From Streptomyces daqingensis (GTDB lineage Bacteria; Actinomycetota; Actinomycetes; Streptomycetales; Streptomycetaceae), in NCBI RefSeq assembly GCF_014645895.1, contig NZ_BMMP01000004.1, positions 294,040 through 358,039 of the forward strand: DNA of 64,000 bases. The letters are read 5' to 3'. Below are positions 7,466 to 14,733 of the stretch, piece after piece; the first letter of the stretch is position 1, and every line of letters begins with the position of its first letter. The notes under the pieces were generated by a model. That model worked only from the letters and a program-made list of their open reading frames with translations, was not told where the DNA came from and did no database searches. The position numbers and the translations under genes were made by a program.

Positions 7466-8056
7466 ATGAGCGCTACCGGCGCCGCCCGTCCACCCGGCGG
7501 CCCACCGGCCGCCGCCCGTGCCGGTTCGGCCACCGCCCCGCTCAGCCCGCCGGGCCCCGATTCGGCGGGCGTCCGTACCGGGGCGGAGCTGCACGGGCTG
7601 CGGCTGCCCGAGGTGCGGGCGCTGCTGCGCCGCGCACAGCAGGAGGAGGGCGACCTCAGCTACGTCCGGCGCCTGCTGCAGGGCCGCATCGACATCCTCC
7701 GCGCCGAGCTCGCCCGGCGCTCCGCCCCCGGGTCGCCGCTGCTGGAGCTGCTCCCCGAGATCCTCGCCGACGGGCCGTCGCGGCACCGCACCTCGGCACG
7801 GCACGTCACGCTGGGCACTCCGCAGAGCGAGGAGTACCGCTCGCTGGCCGAAGGGATGCTGGCGGAGGTCGAGTTGAGCGACCTGACCGCCCGTACGGAC
7901 GGCGAGCTGCGGGACGCCATGGGCCGGCTCGTCCGCTACGAGCAGCACGTCTCGCAGCGCCGCCAGGTGATGCAGCGCACGGCGGACGCGTGCAGTACCG
8001 AGATCGCCCGCAGGTACCGTGAAGGTGAAGCGCAAGTGCAAGACCTCCTCCCCTGA
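7466..8056 (+). CDS. rsiG: RsiG, cyclic-di-GMP-dependent anti-sigma factor for WhiG
   Basis: A 196-residue protein with an alanine/proline-rich N-terminus (residues 1-40) and a predicted antiparallel coiled coil. It carries both copies of the motif E(X)3S(X)2R(X)3Q(X)3D that defines RsiG: residues 61-76 (E61, S65, R68, Q72, D76) and 159-174 (E159, S163, R166, Q170, D174). In Streptomyces, RsiG loaded with a cyclic-di-GMP dimer through these motifs sequesters the sporulation sigma factor WhiG and blocks entry into sporulation. The ATG at 7466 has GAAGGGG 9 bases upstream; an in-frame ATG at 7448 lacks that spacing. The identification rests on exact motif matches. Confidence 0.93.
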   Translation: MSATGAARPPGGPPAAARAGSATAPLSPPGPDSAGVRTGAELHGLRLPEVRALLRRAQQEEGDLSYVRRLLQGRIDILRAELARRSAPGSPLLELLPEILADGPSRHRTSARHVTLGTPQSEEYRSLAEGMLAEVELSDLTARTDGELRDAMGRLVRYEQHVSQRRQVMQRTADACSTEIARRYREGEAQVQDLLP

Positions 8057-8130
8057 GAGCCGGGCGGCGACGGCCGGGCCGGGGGTGCCCGGCGACGGGA
8101 CGGGGTCGCCGACCGGAAAGGCTCCGCCGC

Positions 8131-9273
8131 ATGTCCTCCCCCAGCCCGGGTGCGTTCCAGACGTCCGGTGACCAGACGTCCGGCGACCAGTCCTCCGGTG
8201 ACCAGTCCTCCGGCGTCCTGACGTCCGGCGGTCAGGCGCCGGGCGCGCGCGAGGAGGCGCCGGCCGCTCCGTCCTCACAGTCCGCCCCCGCCGCGTCCTC
8301 TCGCCTCGGCGACGGCGGCGCGATACCGCCGGTGCTCGCCGAGGTCGTCCGCTCGGGGTTCACCGAGGGCCACCACAGGGGTTCCCTCGTGGTGCTGGCG
8401 GCGGACGGCCGCGTGGAGCGCGCGCTGGGCGACGTGACCTCCCCCTTCTTCCCGCGCTCGGCCAACAAGCCCGTCCAGGCGTCGGCGATGCTGCGTGCGG
8501 GGCTCGGCCTGACCGGCGAACGGCTCGCGCTCGCGACGGCCAGCCACTCCGGCGAGCCCTTCCACCTCGACCTCGTCCGCAAGATGCTCGCCGAGCAGGG
8601 GCTGACCGAGGACAGCCTGCAGTGCCCGGCAGAACTCCCCATCGACCAGGAGGAGGCCGACCGCGCGCTGGTCGTGGCCGGCTCGCGCGAGGCGGCGTGC
8701 AGCCGCGTCGCGATGAACTGCTCCGGGAAGCACGCCGCGATGCTCGCCGTCTGCGCGGCGAACGGTTGGCCGCGGGAGAGCTACCTCGACGCCTCCCATC
8801 CGCTGCAGCAACTCATCGCCCGCACCCTCGAATCCCTCTCCGGCGACCGTGTCGCCCACGTCGGGACGGACGGCTGCGGCGCTCCCCTGATGGCCATCAC
8901 CCTGACAGGGCTGGCCCGCGCGTTCCGCGCCGTCGCGCTCGCGCCGGCGGACAGCCCGGAGGGCCGCGTCGCCGCCGCGATGCGGGCACACCCGGAGTAC
9001 GTCGCGGGGACGCGTCGCATCGACACCTGGCTGATGCGCGAAGTGCCGGGCGTCGTCGCGAAGGTGGGCGCCGAGTCGGTGCAGGCGGTGGGACTGCCGG
9101 ACGGGCGCGCCCTCGCCTTCAAGCTCTACGACGGCGGCAACCGCGCCGTCGGCCCGGTGCTGGCCCGCGCGCTCGCGGACCTCGGGGTCGACTCCCCCGT
9201 GCTGGGTCGCATCGCCGACTCGCCGCTGATGGGCGGGGGACGGCCGGTCGGCGAGGTCCGCGCGGCCTTCTGA
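8131..9273 (+). CDS. L-asparaginase (R. etli AnsA/PF06089 type) with repetitive N-terminus
   Basis: A 380-residue homologue of the thermolabile, zinc-associated asparaginases unrelated to the E. coli enzymes. They hydrolyse asparagine to aspartate and ammonia. Conserved blocks include RSANKPVQA (with the Ser-x-x-Lys pair), ATASHSGEPFH, MNCSGKHAAML and GTDGCGAP. The catalytic domain begins near residue 65 (PPVLAEVVRSGF). The N-terminus is an unusual low-complexity segment of five TSGDQ-like units encoded by a 15-base tandem repeat. No signal peptide is seen, so it is probably cytoplasmic. If the repeat is not translated, a later start near the domain is possible. Confidence 0.85.
   Translation: MSSPSPGAFQTSGDQTSGDQSSGDQSSGVLTSGGQAPGAREEAPAAPSSQSAPAASSRLGDGGAIPPVLAEVVRSGFTEGHHRGSLVVLAADGRVERALGDVTSPFFPRSANKPVQASAMLRAGLGLTGERLALATASHSGEPFHLDLVRKMLAEQGLTEDSLQCPAELPIDQEEADRALVVAGSREAACSRVAMNCSGKHAAMLAVCAANGWPRESYLDASHPLQQLIARTLESLSGDRVAHVGTDGCGAPLMAITLTGLARAFRAVALAPADSPEGRVAAAMRAHPEYVAGTRRIDTWLMREVPGVVAKVGAESVQAVGLPDGRALAFKLYDGGNRAVGPVLARALADLGVDSPVLGRIADSPLMGGGRPVGEVRAAF
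8161..8235 (+). repeat. Five tandem 15-base repeats in the asparaginase N-terminus
   Basis: Five in-frame 15-base units (consensus like acgtccggtgaccag) encode TSGDQ-TSGDQ-SSGDQ-SSGVL-TSGGQ. The unit length is a multiple of three, so copy-number change would keep the frame. The repeat differs from anything else in the window. Confidence 0.85.
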
Positions 9274-9450
9274 GCCCCGGCGGCCGCGGGGCAGGCGCAC
9301 GTATCCGGTACGGGCACGCGCGCCGCTTCCTGTACCGGCACACGCCAGGTACGCGCACGCTCCGGCTCGCTCTCCGAGCGGGCGCACGCCCCGTCCGGCC
9401 GCGCGATATCCCGGTGCGGCCCGGGGACGTTCCCGCCTAACGTGGCCCGC

Positions 9451-10701
9451 ATGTCCCTGGAGATCCGTACTCTCACCTCGCCGGACGAGCTGCCCGCCTG
9501 GTTCCGTGCCGTCGCCGTCGGCTTCCTGCGCTCCTCCGAGGTCTCGGACGAGGAGGCGGCTTCCCGTGCGCCGGGCATCGAACTGGCCCGCACGCAAGGC
9601 GCGTTCGACGGGGACCGCTGCGTGGGGACCTTCCGCACCATGCCGCAGCAACTGACGCTTCCGGGCGGCGCGAGCCTGCCCTCGTGCGCCGTCACGAACG
9701 TCACCGTCTCCCCGACGCACCGGCGGCGCGGCCTGCTCTCGCAGATGATGGCGCGGGCGCTGACAGCGGCGAAGGAGCGGGGGGACGCCATGGCGTCGCT
9801 GATCTCCGCCGAGTACCCGATCTACGGGCGGTACGGCTTCGGCCCGGCCGCCTGGATCGCCGAGTGGGAGGTCGAGATCGCCCGTGCCGGCCTCGACCCG
9901 CGCCACTCCGGCCCTGCCGACGGCGGAAGCGTCCGGTTCGCCGACGCGGACGAGGTGCGCGCCGTAGGGCCCGAGCTGTACGAGCGCTACCGCGGGCAGC
10001 CGCACAGGCAGGGCGTCATCGACCGCACCGGCCGGTGGTGGCGGCAGCTGACGGGGCAGCACCGGTACCCGGGCGACCAGTTCACCATGCCCTTCTTCGC
10101 CGTCCACAGGGACGCCGCCGGGGAGGCCCAGGGCCTCGTCGTCTACAGCGTGAAGGAGCACTGGGCGACGAAGCTGCCGGAGAACACCGTCGAGGTCTCC
10201 TCGCTCACCGCGCTCACCCCCGCCGCCGAGCGCGCCCTGTGGGAGTTCGTCCTCTCCATCGACTGGGTCGCCCGCGTCCGCTCAGGCTTCCGCGCGCCCG
10301 ACGACGTGCTGCCGCTGTTGCTGCCCGACCCGCGTGCGGCCCGGCTGCAGACCGTCGCGGACTTCCTGTGGCTCCGCCCTCTCGACGTCCCGCGCCTGCT
10401 GGAGTCCCGCAGCTACGCCGTGCCGGGCACGCTCGTCCTCGACCTGCACGACGCGGCGGGTCTCGCGGGCGGGCGGTACCACCTGGAGGCCGGGCCCGAC
10501 GGGGCGGTGTGCGAACCCTGCGACGCCGACCCCGATCTGAGCCTGGAGATCGGGGAGTTGGGGACTCTGCTGCTCGGCGACGAGTCAGCCGTGAGGCTGG
10601 CAGCGCTGGGCCGCGCCGAGGAGCAGCGCGAGGGGGCCGCCGCGTCGGCGGACGCGCTCTTCCGCACCTCGCGCAGGGCCTGGTGCCCCGACGTCTTCTG
10701 A
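9451..10701 (+). CDS. Eis-type GNAT N-acetyltransferase with SCP2-like C-terminal domain
   Basis: A 416-residue protein with the Eis layout: an N-terminal GNAT domain with the acetyl-CoA loop VTVSPTHRRRGLLSQMM, a second degenerate GNAT domain, and a C-terminal sterol-carrier-like domain ending exactly at the carboxylate (WCPDVF), which in Eis takes part in catalysis. Mycobacterial Eis acetylates aminoglycosides, peptides and other amines; the natural substrate here is unknown. A -10 hexamer TAACGT (9438-9443) ends 7 bases before the ATG and there is no ribosome site, so a leaderless transcript is likely. A GTG at 9442 is an alternative start. Confidence 0.9.
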   Translation: MSLEIRTLTSPDELPAWFRAVAVGFLRSSEVSDEEAASRAPGIELARTQGAFDGDRCVGTFRTMPQQLTLPGGASLPSCAVTNVTVSPTHRRRGLLSQMMARALTAAKERGDAMASLISAEYPIYGRYGFGPAAWIAEWEVEIARAGLDPRHSGPADGGSVRFADADEVRAVGPELYERYRGQPHRQGVIDRTGRWWRQLTGQHRYPGDQFTMPFFAVHRDAAGEAQGLVVYSVKEHWATKLPENTVEVSSLTALTPAAERALWEFVLSIDWVARVRSGFRAPDDVLPLLLPDPRAARLQTVADFLWLRPLDVPRLLESRSYAVPGTLVLDLHDAAGLAGGRYHLEAGPDGAVCEPCDADPDLSLEIGELGTLLLGDESAVRLAALGRAEEQREGAAASADALFRTSRRAWCPDVF

Positions 10702-10766
10702 CCCGGTGCGCCCCGACGTCCGGCACGGTCGGCGGGCAGCGGACAGGCCGTCGCCGGCCTGCGGCG

Positions 10767-11162
10767 TCAGCGGTGCCAGGGCGTCTCGCCGCCGGGACCG
10801 ACCAGCACGGGCGTGACCCCCTCTCCCGTCAGGTGCCACGACTCGTAGCAGGGGTCGGGGCCCACGGTCAGACGCGACCCGTCGTCGAAGACGAGCCTCA
10901 GCTCGCCGTGGCCCTCCACGTCGACCCCGGTGACCATCCCGTCGAAGAGGCCCAGGACGGGGGCGAGTTCGCGTCCTCCACCGGGTTCGAGCGCATACCG
11001 GGATCCGGAGGCGTCTCGGAGGGTGAAGCCCGTCTCGATGACGAGTTCCGCGTCGAGACGCGTCCGGGCGCCGTAGCGGTAGGCCGTGAAGCCGACCCGG
11101 ACCTGCTGGTCGAAGGACGTGCGCGAGACACGGGCACCGACCAGCTCCGTGGGGATCTTCAC
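10767..11162 (-). CDS. Conserved hypothetical protein (possibly DUF6188-like)
   Basis: A 131-residue soluble, beta-rich protein starting with GTG (VKIPTELVGARVSRTSFDQQVRVGF), with a purine-rich ribosome site just upstream. It contains a repeated strand pattern (LVIETGFTLRDASG, VEGHGELRLVFDDGSRL, CYESWHLTGEG) and ends VGPGGETPWHR. The layout resembles small actinobacterial DUF6188 proteins, though that assignment is tentative. No catalytic residues were recognised. It is convergent with the acetyltransferase gene. Confidence 0.7.
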   Translation of the reverse strand: MKIPTELVGARVSRTSFDQQVRVGFTAYRYGARTRLDAELVIETGFTLRDASGSRYALEPGGGRELAPVLGLFDGMVTGVDVEGHGELRLVFDDGSRLTVGPDPCYESWHLTGEGVTPVLVGPGGETPWHR

Positions 11163-11323
11163 TCCGCCTCCGCCTCGTCGTGTGGCCGCGTGCAGCCTAG
11201 GGGCTGTCCGGTGAGCTGACGCGGCACGGACGCTGAGGAGTTGCGGCAGCACGAGAAGGCGGAGGCGGCGGAGGTACGCGGCGCGCGGCATATGGCGTGG
11301 GATGGGAACCGCGCGCCGCGCAG

Positions 11324-11500
11324 TCAGACGATCAGCATGGTGAGAACCACCGCGCCGACGCAGCTGCAGGTGATGTTCTTGGCCTTCACACCGACGCTGA
11401 GCAGTACGAAGCCGATGACCCCGAGGGCACCGAACTGCCATTCCACCAGCCGCTCGAAACCGAGGACTGCTCCCGCGAGCATGAGCGCGTACAGAGGCAT
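11324..11500 (-). CDS. 58-residue two-helix membrane protein
   Basis: A small hydrophobic protein (MPLYALMLAGAVLGFERLVEW, then FGALGVIGFVLLSVGVKAKNITCSCVGAVVLTMLIV) with two or three membrane segments and a Cys-Ser-Cys. A very strong ribosome site (AAGGAGG) lies 7 bases before the ATG, which makes expression likely. It is divergent from the GntR regulator, with 263 bases between them that contain that regulator's candidate operators. Function is unknown. Confidence 0.72.
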   Translation of the reverse strand: MPLYALMLAGAVLGFERLVEWQFGALGVIGFVLLSVGVKAKNITCSCVGAVVLTMLIV

Positions 11501-11660
11501 GGCAAGACCTCCTTCGTGAAGCACGGAGAAGACGGAGCGAGGCGCCCGTACGGCGTCGGACAGGCGGAAGAACCGGAACGATGTTGCCGAATTGCGGGTG
11601 ATGTTGGCGGGTACTGCGCTTACTTGGTGATACCTGCTGCACTTGTTCGCCATGCGGATC

Positions 11661-11677
11661 AAGTTGTTCGCCAACTT
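11661..11677. promoter_or_regulatory. Inverted repeat AAGTTG-n5-CAACTT (candidate GntR operator 1)
   Basis: Perfect 6-base arms around TTCGC, about 90 bases before the GntR start. The spacing between arm centres is near one DNA turn. It is related in sequence to the second site 38 bases downstream. Confidence 0.5.
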
Positions 11678-11714
11678 CAACTGAAGTCTGCCCACTTGGC
11701 GGGAGATTGAAAAC

Positions 11715-11729
11715 AGTTGTCCAACAACT
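11715..11729. promoter_or_regulatory. Inverted repeat AGTTGT-n3-ACAACT (candidate GntR operator 2)
   Basis: Perfect 6-base arms around CCA, 22 bases upstream of the -10 hexamer TACCTT (11752-11757) of the regulator. Position across the -35 region suits autorepression. Both this site and operator 1 share the AGTTG half-site. Confidence 0.55.
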
Positions 11730-11763
11730 CCCGCGGCTTGGCCCGAAGTTGTACCTTCTTGTT

Positions 11764-12639
11764 GTGGACAAGACGACCCCCGCTGAACACGGACGCCCGC
11801 AGCACGAAGTGGTCGCCGCCAGACTCCGGGAACGGATCGACTCGGGCGAGCTCCCGATCGGAGCCCGCATCCCCACACAGAAGGACCTGGTCAGCGAGTT
11901 CGGTGTCAACCGCACCGTGATCCGCCAGGCCCTCGACGAACTCAAGCGCGACGGGCTGCTCACCGACACCGGCCGCGGCGCGCCCCCGACCGTCGCCGAA
12001 CCCGCCCACTCCCACGGAGCGCCGAAACCGGCGGGCACCGAACTGGCGGAGCGCCTCTACGAGGCGTTCCGCGCGGAACACGTCACGATCGACGCGTTCT
12101 CCCTGACCACCGAGACCTTCAACAACGCCCTCGCCAGGCCCCACCGCGCCATCGCGGACGGCCTCCTCACACCCCGCTCCATCAAGGTGCGCGTCATCAT
12201 CCCCAGCCCGGACGCGTCCCTGGCGCTCCCCCGCCTCGTCGACGACCCCGGCGATCCCCGCCCGCTCGACCGGCTCCGGTCGATCCAGCGCACGTGGGCG
12301 ACGGCCCTGCAGATGAGCTTCGCGAGCTTCTCGGACCGCTACGAGGTTCCCGACGTCAGCTGCGAGATCCGGACGGTGGCGGCGACGCCGCTGCAGAAGC
12401 TCTACGTCCTCAACGGCACCGAGGCGCTGACGGGCTATTACCACGTGGTGCCCGGCGAGGTGTCGTACCAGGGGGAGACCCTGCAGATCTTCGACGTCCT
12501 GGGGTTCGAGACGACGCTCTTCCGCTCCACGGCGGGCCCGGGCAGCCACGACAGGCAGGAGATCGCGTTCGTCCAGAACTCGAAGGACTGGTTCGACTCC
12601 CTCTGGGAGACCATCGCCACGCCGCTTCCCCTCGGCTGA
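11764..12639 (+). CDS. GntR-family transcriptional regulator
   Basis: A 291-residue regulator. The N-terminal winged helix-turn-helix (about residues 10-75) is typical GntR: VVAARLRERIDSGELPIGARIPTQKDLVSEFGVNRTVIRQALDELKRDGLL. The C-terminal 200 residues are not the usual FadR, HutC or MocR effector fold; they read as a free-standing sensor domain (ending FVQNSKDWFDSLWETI) found with actinobacterial kinase/HAD gene sets. The GTG start lies 6 bases after the -10 hexamer TACCTT, with no ribosome site, so the mRNA is probably leaderless. The two inverted repeats upstream are likely autoregulatory operators. The following kinase-like and HAD genes are probable targets. Confidence 0.85.
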   Translation: MDKTTPAEHGRPQHEVVAARLRERIDSGELPIGARIPTQKDLVSEFGVNRTVIRQALDELKRDGLLTDTGRGAPPTVAEPAHSHGAPKPAGTELAERLYEAFRAEHVTIDAFSLTTETFNNALARPHRAIADGLLTPRSIKVRVIIPSPDASLALPRLVDDPGDPRPLDRLRSIQRTWATALQMSFASFSDRYEVPDVSCEIRTVAATPLQKLYVLNGTEALTGYYHVVPGEVSYQGETLQIFDVLGFETTLFRSTAGPGSHDRQEIAFVQNSKDWFDSLWETIATPLPLG

Positions 12640-12724
12640 GCAGGACGGCCGTGGCAGCACCGCGCCGCGCAGGGGGTAGTCTCAGCGCCCTCACTGTCCT
12701 CTGAGTCATCATCCGGTGGCGCGC

Positions 12725-13888
12725 ATGACTGTTCCCCCCGGGTCCATCGCGGCGTCCCCGGCCGCTTCGGACTCCCCCACCGCCTGGGAGCGCTGGCGTC
12801 TGCGGTGGCACTTCGAGCAGCACCGGCGCCGCCCCGACGGGTTCCTGCTCCACGGTCACCACCACCACAACTACGTCGTGGAGCTGCGCGAACCGCTCGC
12901 CTCGATAGTGCAGGCACCCGGCCGGTTCGGGAAGATCCGCACCCGTCTGGAGACCGTGCAGGTCCTGCCCCGTGTGTGGCACGAGGGCGACGTGCTCCGC
13001 GCCCTGCACCCCGTGCTCCCGGGGGTGCCCCGCGTACTGCTCACGCTCGGCCGGCGCGCGCTCCACTCGTACGTCGAAGGCTGCGCACTGTCCGAGACGG
13101 CGCCGCCCGGAACGCCGCTCGGGGACGAGACGCTGCGCCTCATCGCCTCGCTCTTCGGCGACCTCGCGGAGGTCCCGGCGCGCAGCCTGCCTCCGCTGCC
13201 CGCGGAATGGAGCGGCGACGGGGACAGCACGCGTTTCCTGCAGAACCTCGCGGACTTCGCCCATCACGAGGTCCACCTGCGCAACCGCCCCCGCTTCGGC
13301 TCCCTCTTCCGCGCGCTCGGCATCCCGGACGACGCGATGGAGCGGTTCCACCGCGACGCGAAACGGCTGCACGAGCGTCCGTACTCGCTGCTGCACGCCG
13401 ACGTCCACCGCGCCAACCTGCTGCGCCGCAAGGACGGCGGTCTGACCCTCGTCGACTGGGAGTGCGCGCTCTTCGGCGACCCCCTGCACGACCTGGCGAC
13501 GCATCTCGTGCGGATGGAGTACACCCCTGAGGAGGGGCGCCGATTGACGGGACTGTGGCGGCGGGAGATGCGCAACCGGGGACTGGTGGACCGGCTCGCG
13601 GGCATGGAGTCCGACCTGCGTCTCTACCTCGACTTCGAGTACGCGCAGTCCGTCTTCCCCGATACGATCCGCGCGGCCGGGGCGCTGCCGTCCGACGCGG
13701 CAGAGAGCGACTTCGACGTTGCCGCCGCATCCGTGCGCAGGGCGCTGCTGCGGGCCGAGGCGGCCCTGGAGCTGAGGGACGTCCCCGACCACGCGCACGT
13801 GAAGGCCGCGCTGCGCTCCTGGCACCGCGACCGGCGGCCGCTGCCCCGCCGTCTTCACGCTGTACGCAGTGGACCGCGCGGGAGATAG
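12725..13888 (+). CDS. Aminoglycoside-phosphotransferase-fold kinase (APH/choline kinase-like)
   Basis: A 387-residue protein of the phosphotransferase enzyme family. The catalytic loop is present as SLLHADVHRANLLRR (H-x-D-x-x-x-x-N) and the metal-binding motif as LTLVDWECALFGDPLHDLATHL. The N-lobe is divergent, with a histidine run (HGHHHHNYV). Such kinases phosphorylate small alcohols, sugars or antibiotics; the substrate is unknown. It precedes a HAD phosphatase by 40 bases and follows the GntR regulator, so the three probably form a functional unit. A GTG at 12716 is an alternative start; neither has a strong ribosome site. Confidence 0.82.
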   Translation: MTVPPGSIAASPAASDSPTAWERWRLRWHFEQHRRRPDGFLLHGHHHHNYVVELREPLASIVQAPGRFGKIRTRLETVQVLPRVWHEGDVLRALHPVLPGVPRVLLTLGRRALHSYVEGCALSETAPPGTPLGDETLRLIASLFGDLAEVPARSLPPLPAEWSGDGDSTRFLQNLADFAHHEVHLRNRPRFGSLFRALGIPDDAMERFHRDAKRLHERPYSLLHADVHRANLLRRKDGGLTLVDWECALFGDPLHDLATHLVRMEYTPEEGRRLTGLWRREMRNRGLVDRLAGMESDLRLYLDFEYAQSVFPDTIRAAGALPSDAAESDFDVAAASVRRALLRAEAALELRDVPDHAHVKAALRSWHRDRRPLPRRLHAVRSGPRGR

Positions 13889-13928
13889 TTGAGCGACCAC
13901 TCGCGACGGACCTGGTAAGAGGAGCGGA

Positions 13929-14630
13929 ATGCGCGATCTCATCGGTGCCGCGAAGAGCGTGCTCTTCGACTTCGACGGACCCGTCTGCCATCTCTTCCGG
14001 GACCGTCCGACGCCCGCCATCGCCGCACGGCTGCGTGAGGCCGTACTGACCGACGAGTTCGCGGGGGACGCCGCAAGCTGGCTCCCGGAGACCGAGGACC
14101 CGCTGGAGATACTGCGCGCCTCCTTCGAGCGGCCCGGACTCGTGGAGCGCGGTCTCGCCCGCGACATCGAGCGGGCGCTGACGAAGGAGGAGGTGCAGGC
14201 GGCGCCGGGCGCCTTCCCCACGGCGTACGCGGACACCCTCGTGCGCACGCTCTCCGCGACGGGGCGGCAGTTGGCGATCACCACCAACAACTCCCAGCAG
14301 GCCGTGGAGCGTTACCTGCAGACCCGGAATACGGGCGAGCTGTTCGCGGACCGCATCCACGGGCGCAGCGCCGAGGGGCCGCTGCGGCTGAAGCCCGACC
14401 CGCACTGCCTGCTGCAGGCTCTGGAGTCGACCGGCACGTCCCCGCAGGACGCGCTGATGATCGGGGACGCCGTCCGCGACCTGGAGGCGGCGCGCGCGGC
14501 GGGGGTGGCCTTCCTCGGCTACGCGCCCGGCGACCGCAAGGCGGAGCAGCTGCGAGCGGCCGGCGCGGAGTACATCGTCGACTCCCTGCGCGAGGTGGTA
14601 CTGGCCGTCGATCCGGGCGCGCACGTCTGA
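13929..14630 (+). CDS. HAD-family phosphatase
   Basis: A 233-residue HAD hydrolase. Motif I is SVLFDFDGPVCHLF (nucleophile and acid Asp pair), motif II is AITTNNS, motif III the lysine in LRLKPDPHC, and motif IV MIGDAVRDLEAA. It is of the phosphoglycolate phosphatase/beta-phosphoglucomutase type with a helical cap. Encoded 40 bases after the kinase-fold gene with an AAGAGGAG ribosome site, it could reverse or edit the kinase's product. Substrate unknown. Confidence 0.88.
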   Translation: MRDLIGAAKSVLFDFDGPVCHLFRDRPTPAIAARLREAVLTDEFAGDAASWLPETEDPLEILRASFERPGLVERGLARDIERALTKEEVQAAPGAFPTAYADTLVRTLSATGRQLAITTNNSQQAVERYLQTRNTGELFADRIHGRSAEGPLRLKPDPHCLLQALESTGTSPQDALMIGDAVRDLEAARAAGVAFLGYAPGDRKAEQLRAAGAEYIVDSLREVVLAVDPGAHV

Positions 14631-14672
14631 ACCCGCCGGGGGCAAGGGGGCGTTGACGAGGCGACGCCCGGG

Positions 14673-14708
14673 CGGGGTGCGCGGCGCGGCAGGGCGGCGC
14701 ACGCCCCG
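14673..14708. terminator. Hairpin between convergent HAD and MMPL genes
   Basis: Arms CGGGGTGCGC (14673-14682) and GCGCACGCCCCG (14697-14708) pair with a two-base bulge. It sits between two convergent stops and could end transcription from both sides. Confidence 0.45.
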
Positions 14709-14733
14709 TCCGCACCGCGCGGGCCCCCGTTCG

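Noticed and set aside
9274..9441. GTACC/GGTAC and GGCACGC repeats between the asparaginase and Eis-like genes
   Set aside because: Arms are short and irregular; probably a weak terminator or chance in GC-rich DNA.
10767..12038. 423-codon minus-strand frame covering the 131-residue protein and much of the GntR gene
   Set aside because: Only the last 131 codons look like protein; the rest crosses the small membrane-protein gene and the regulator on the other strand.
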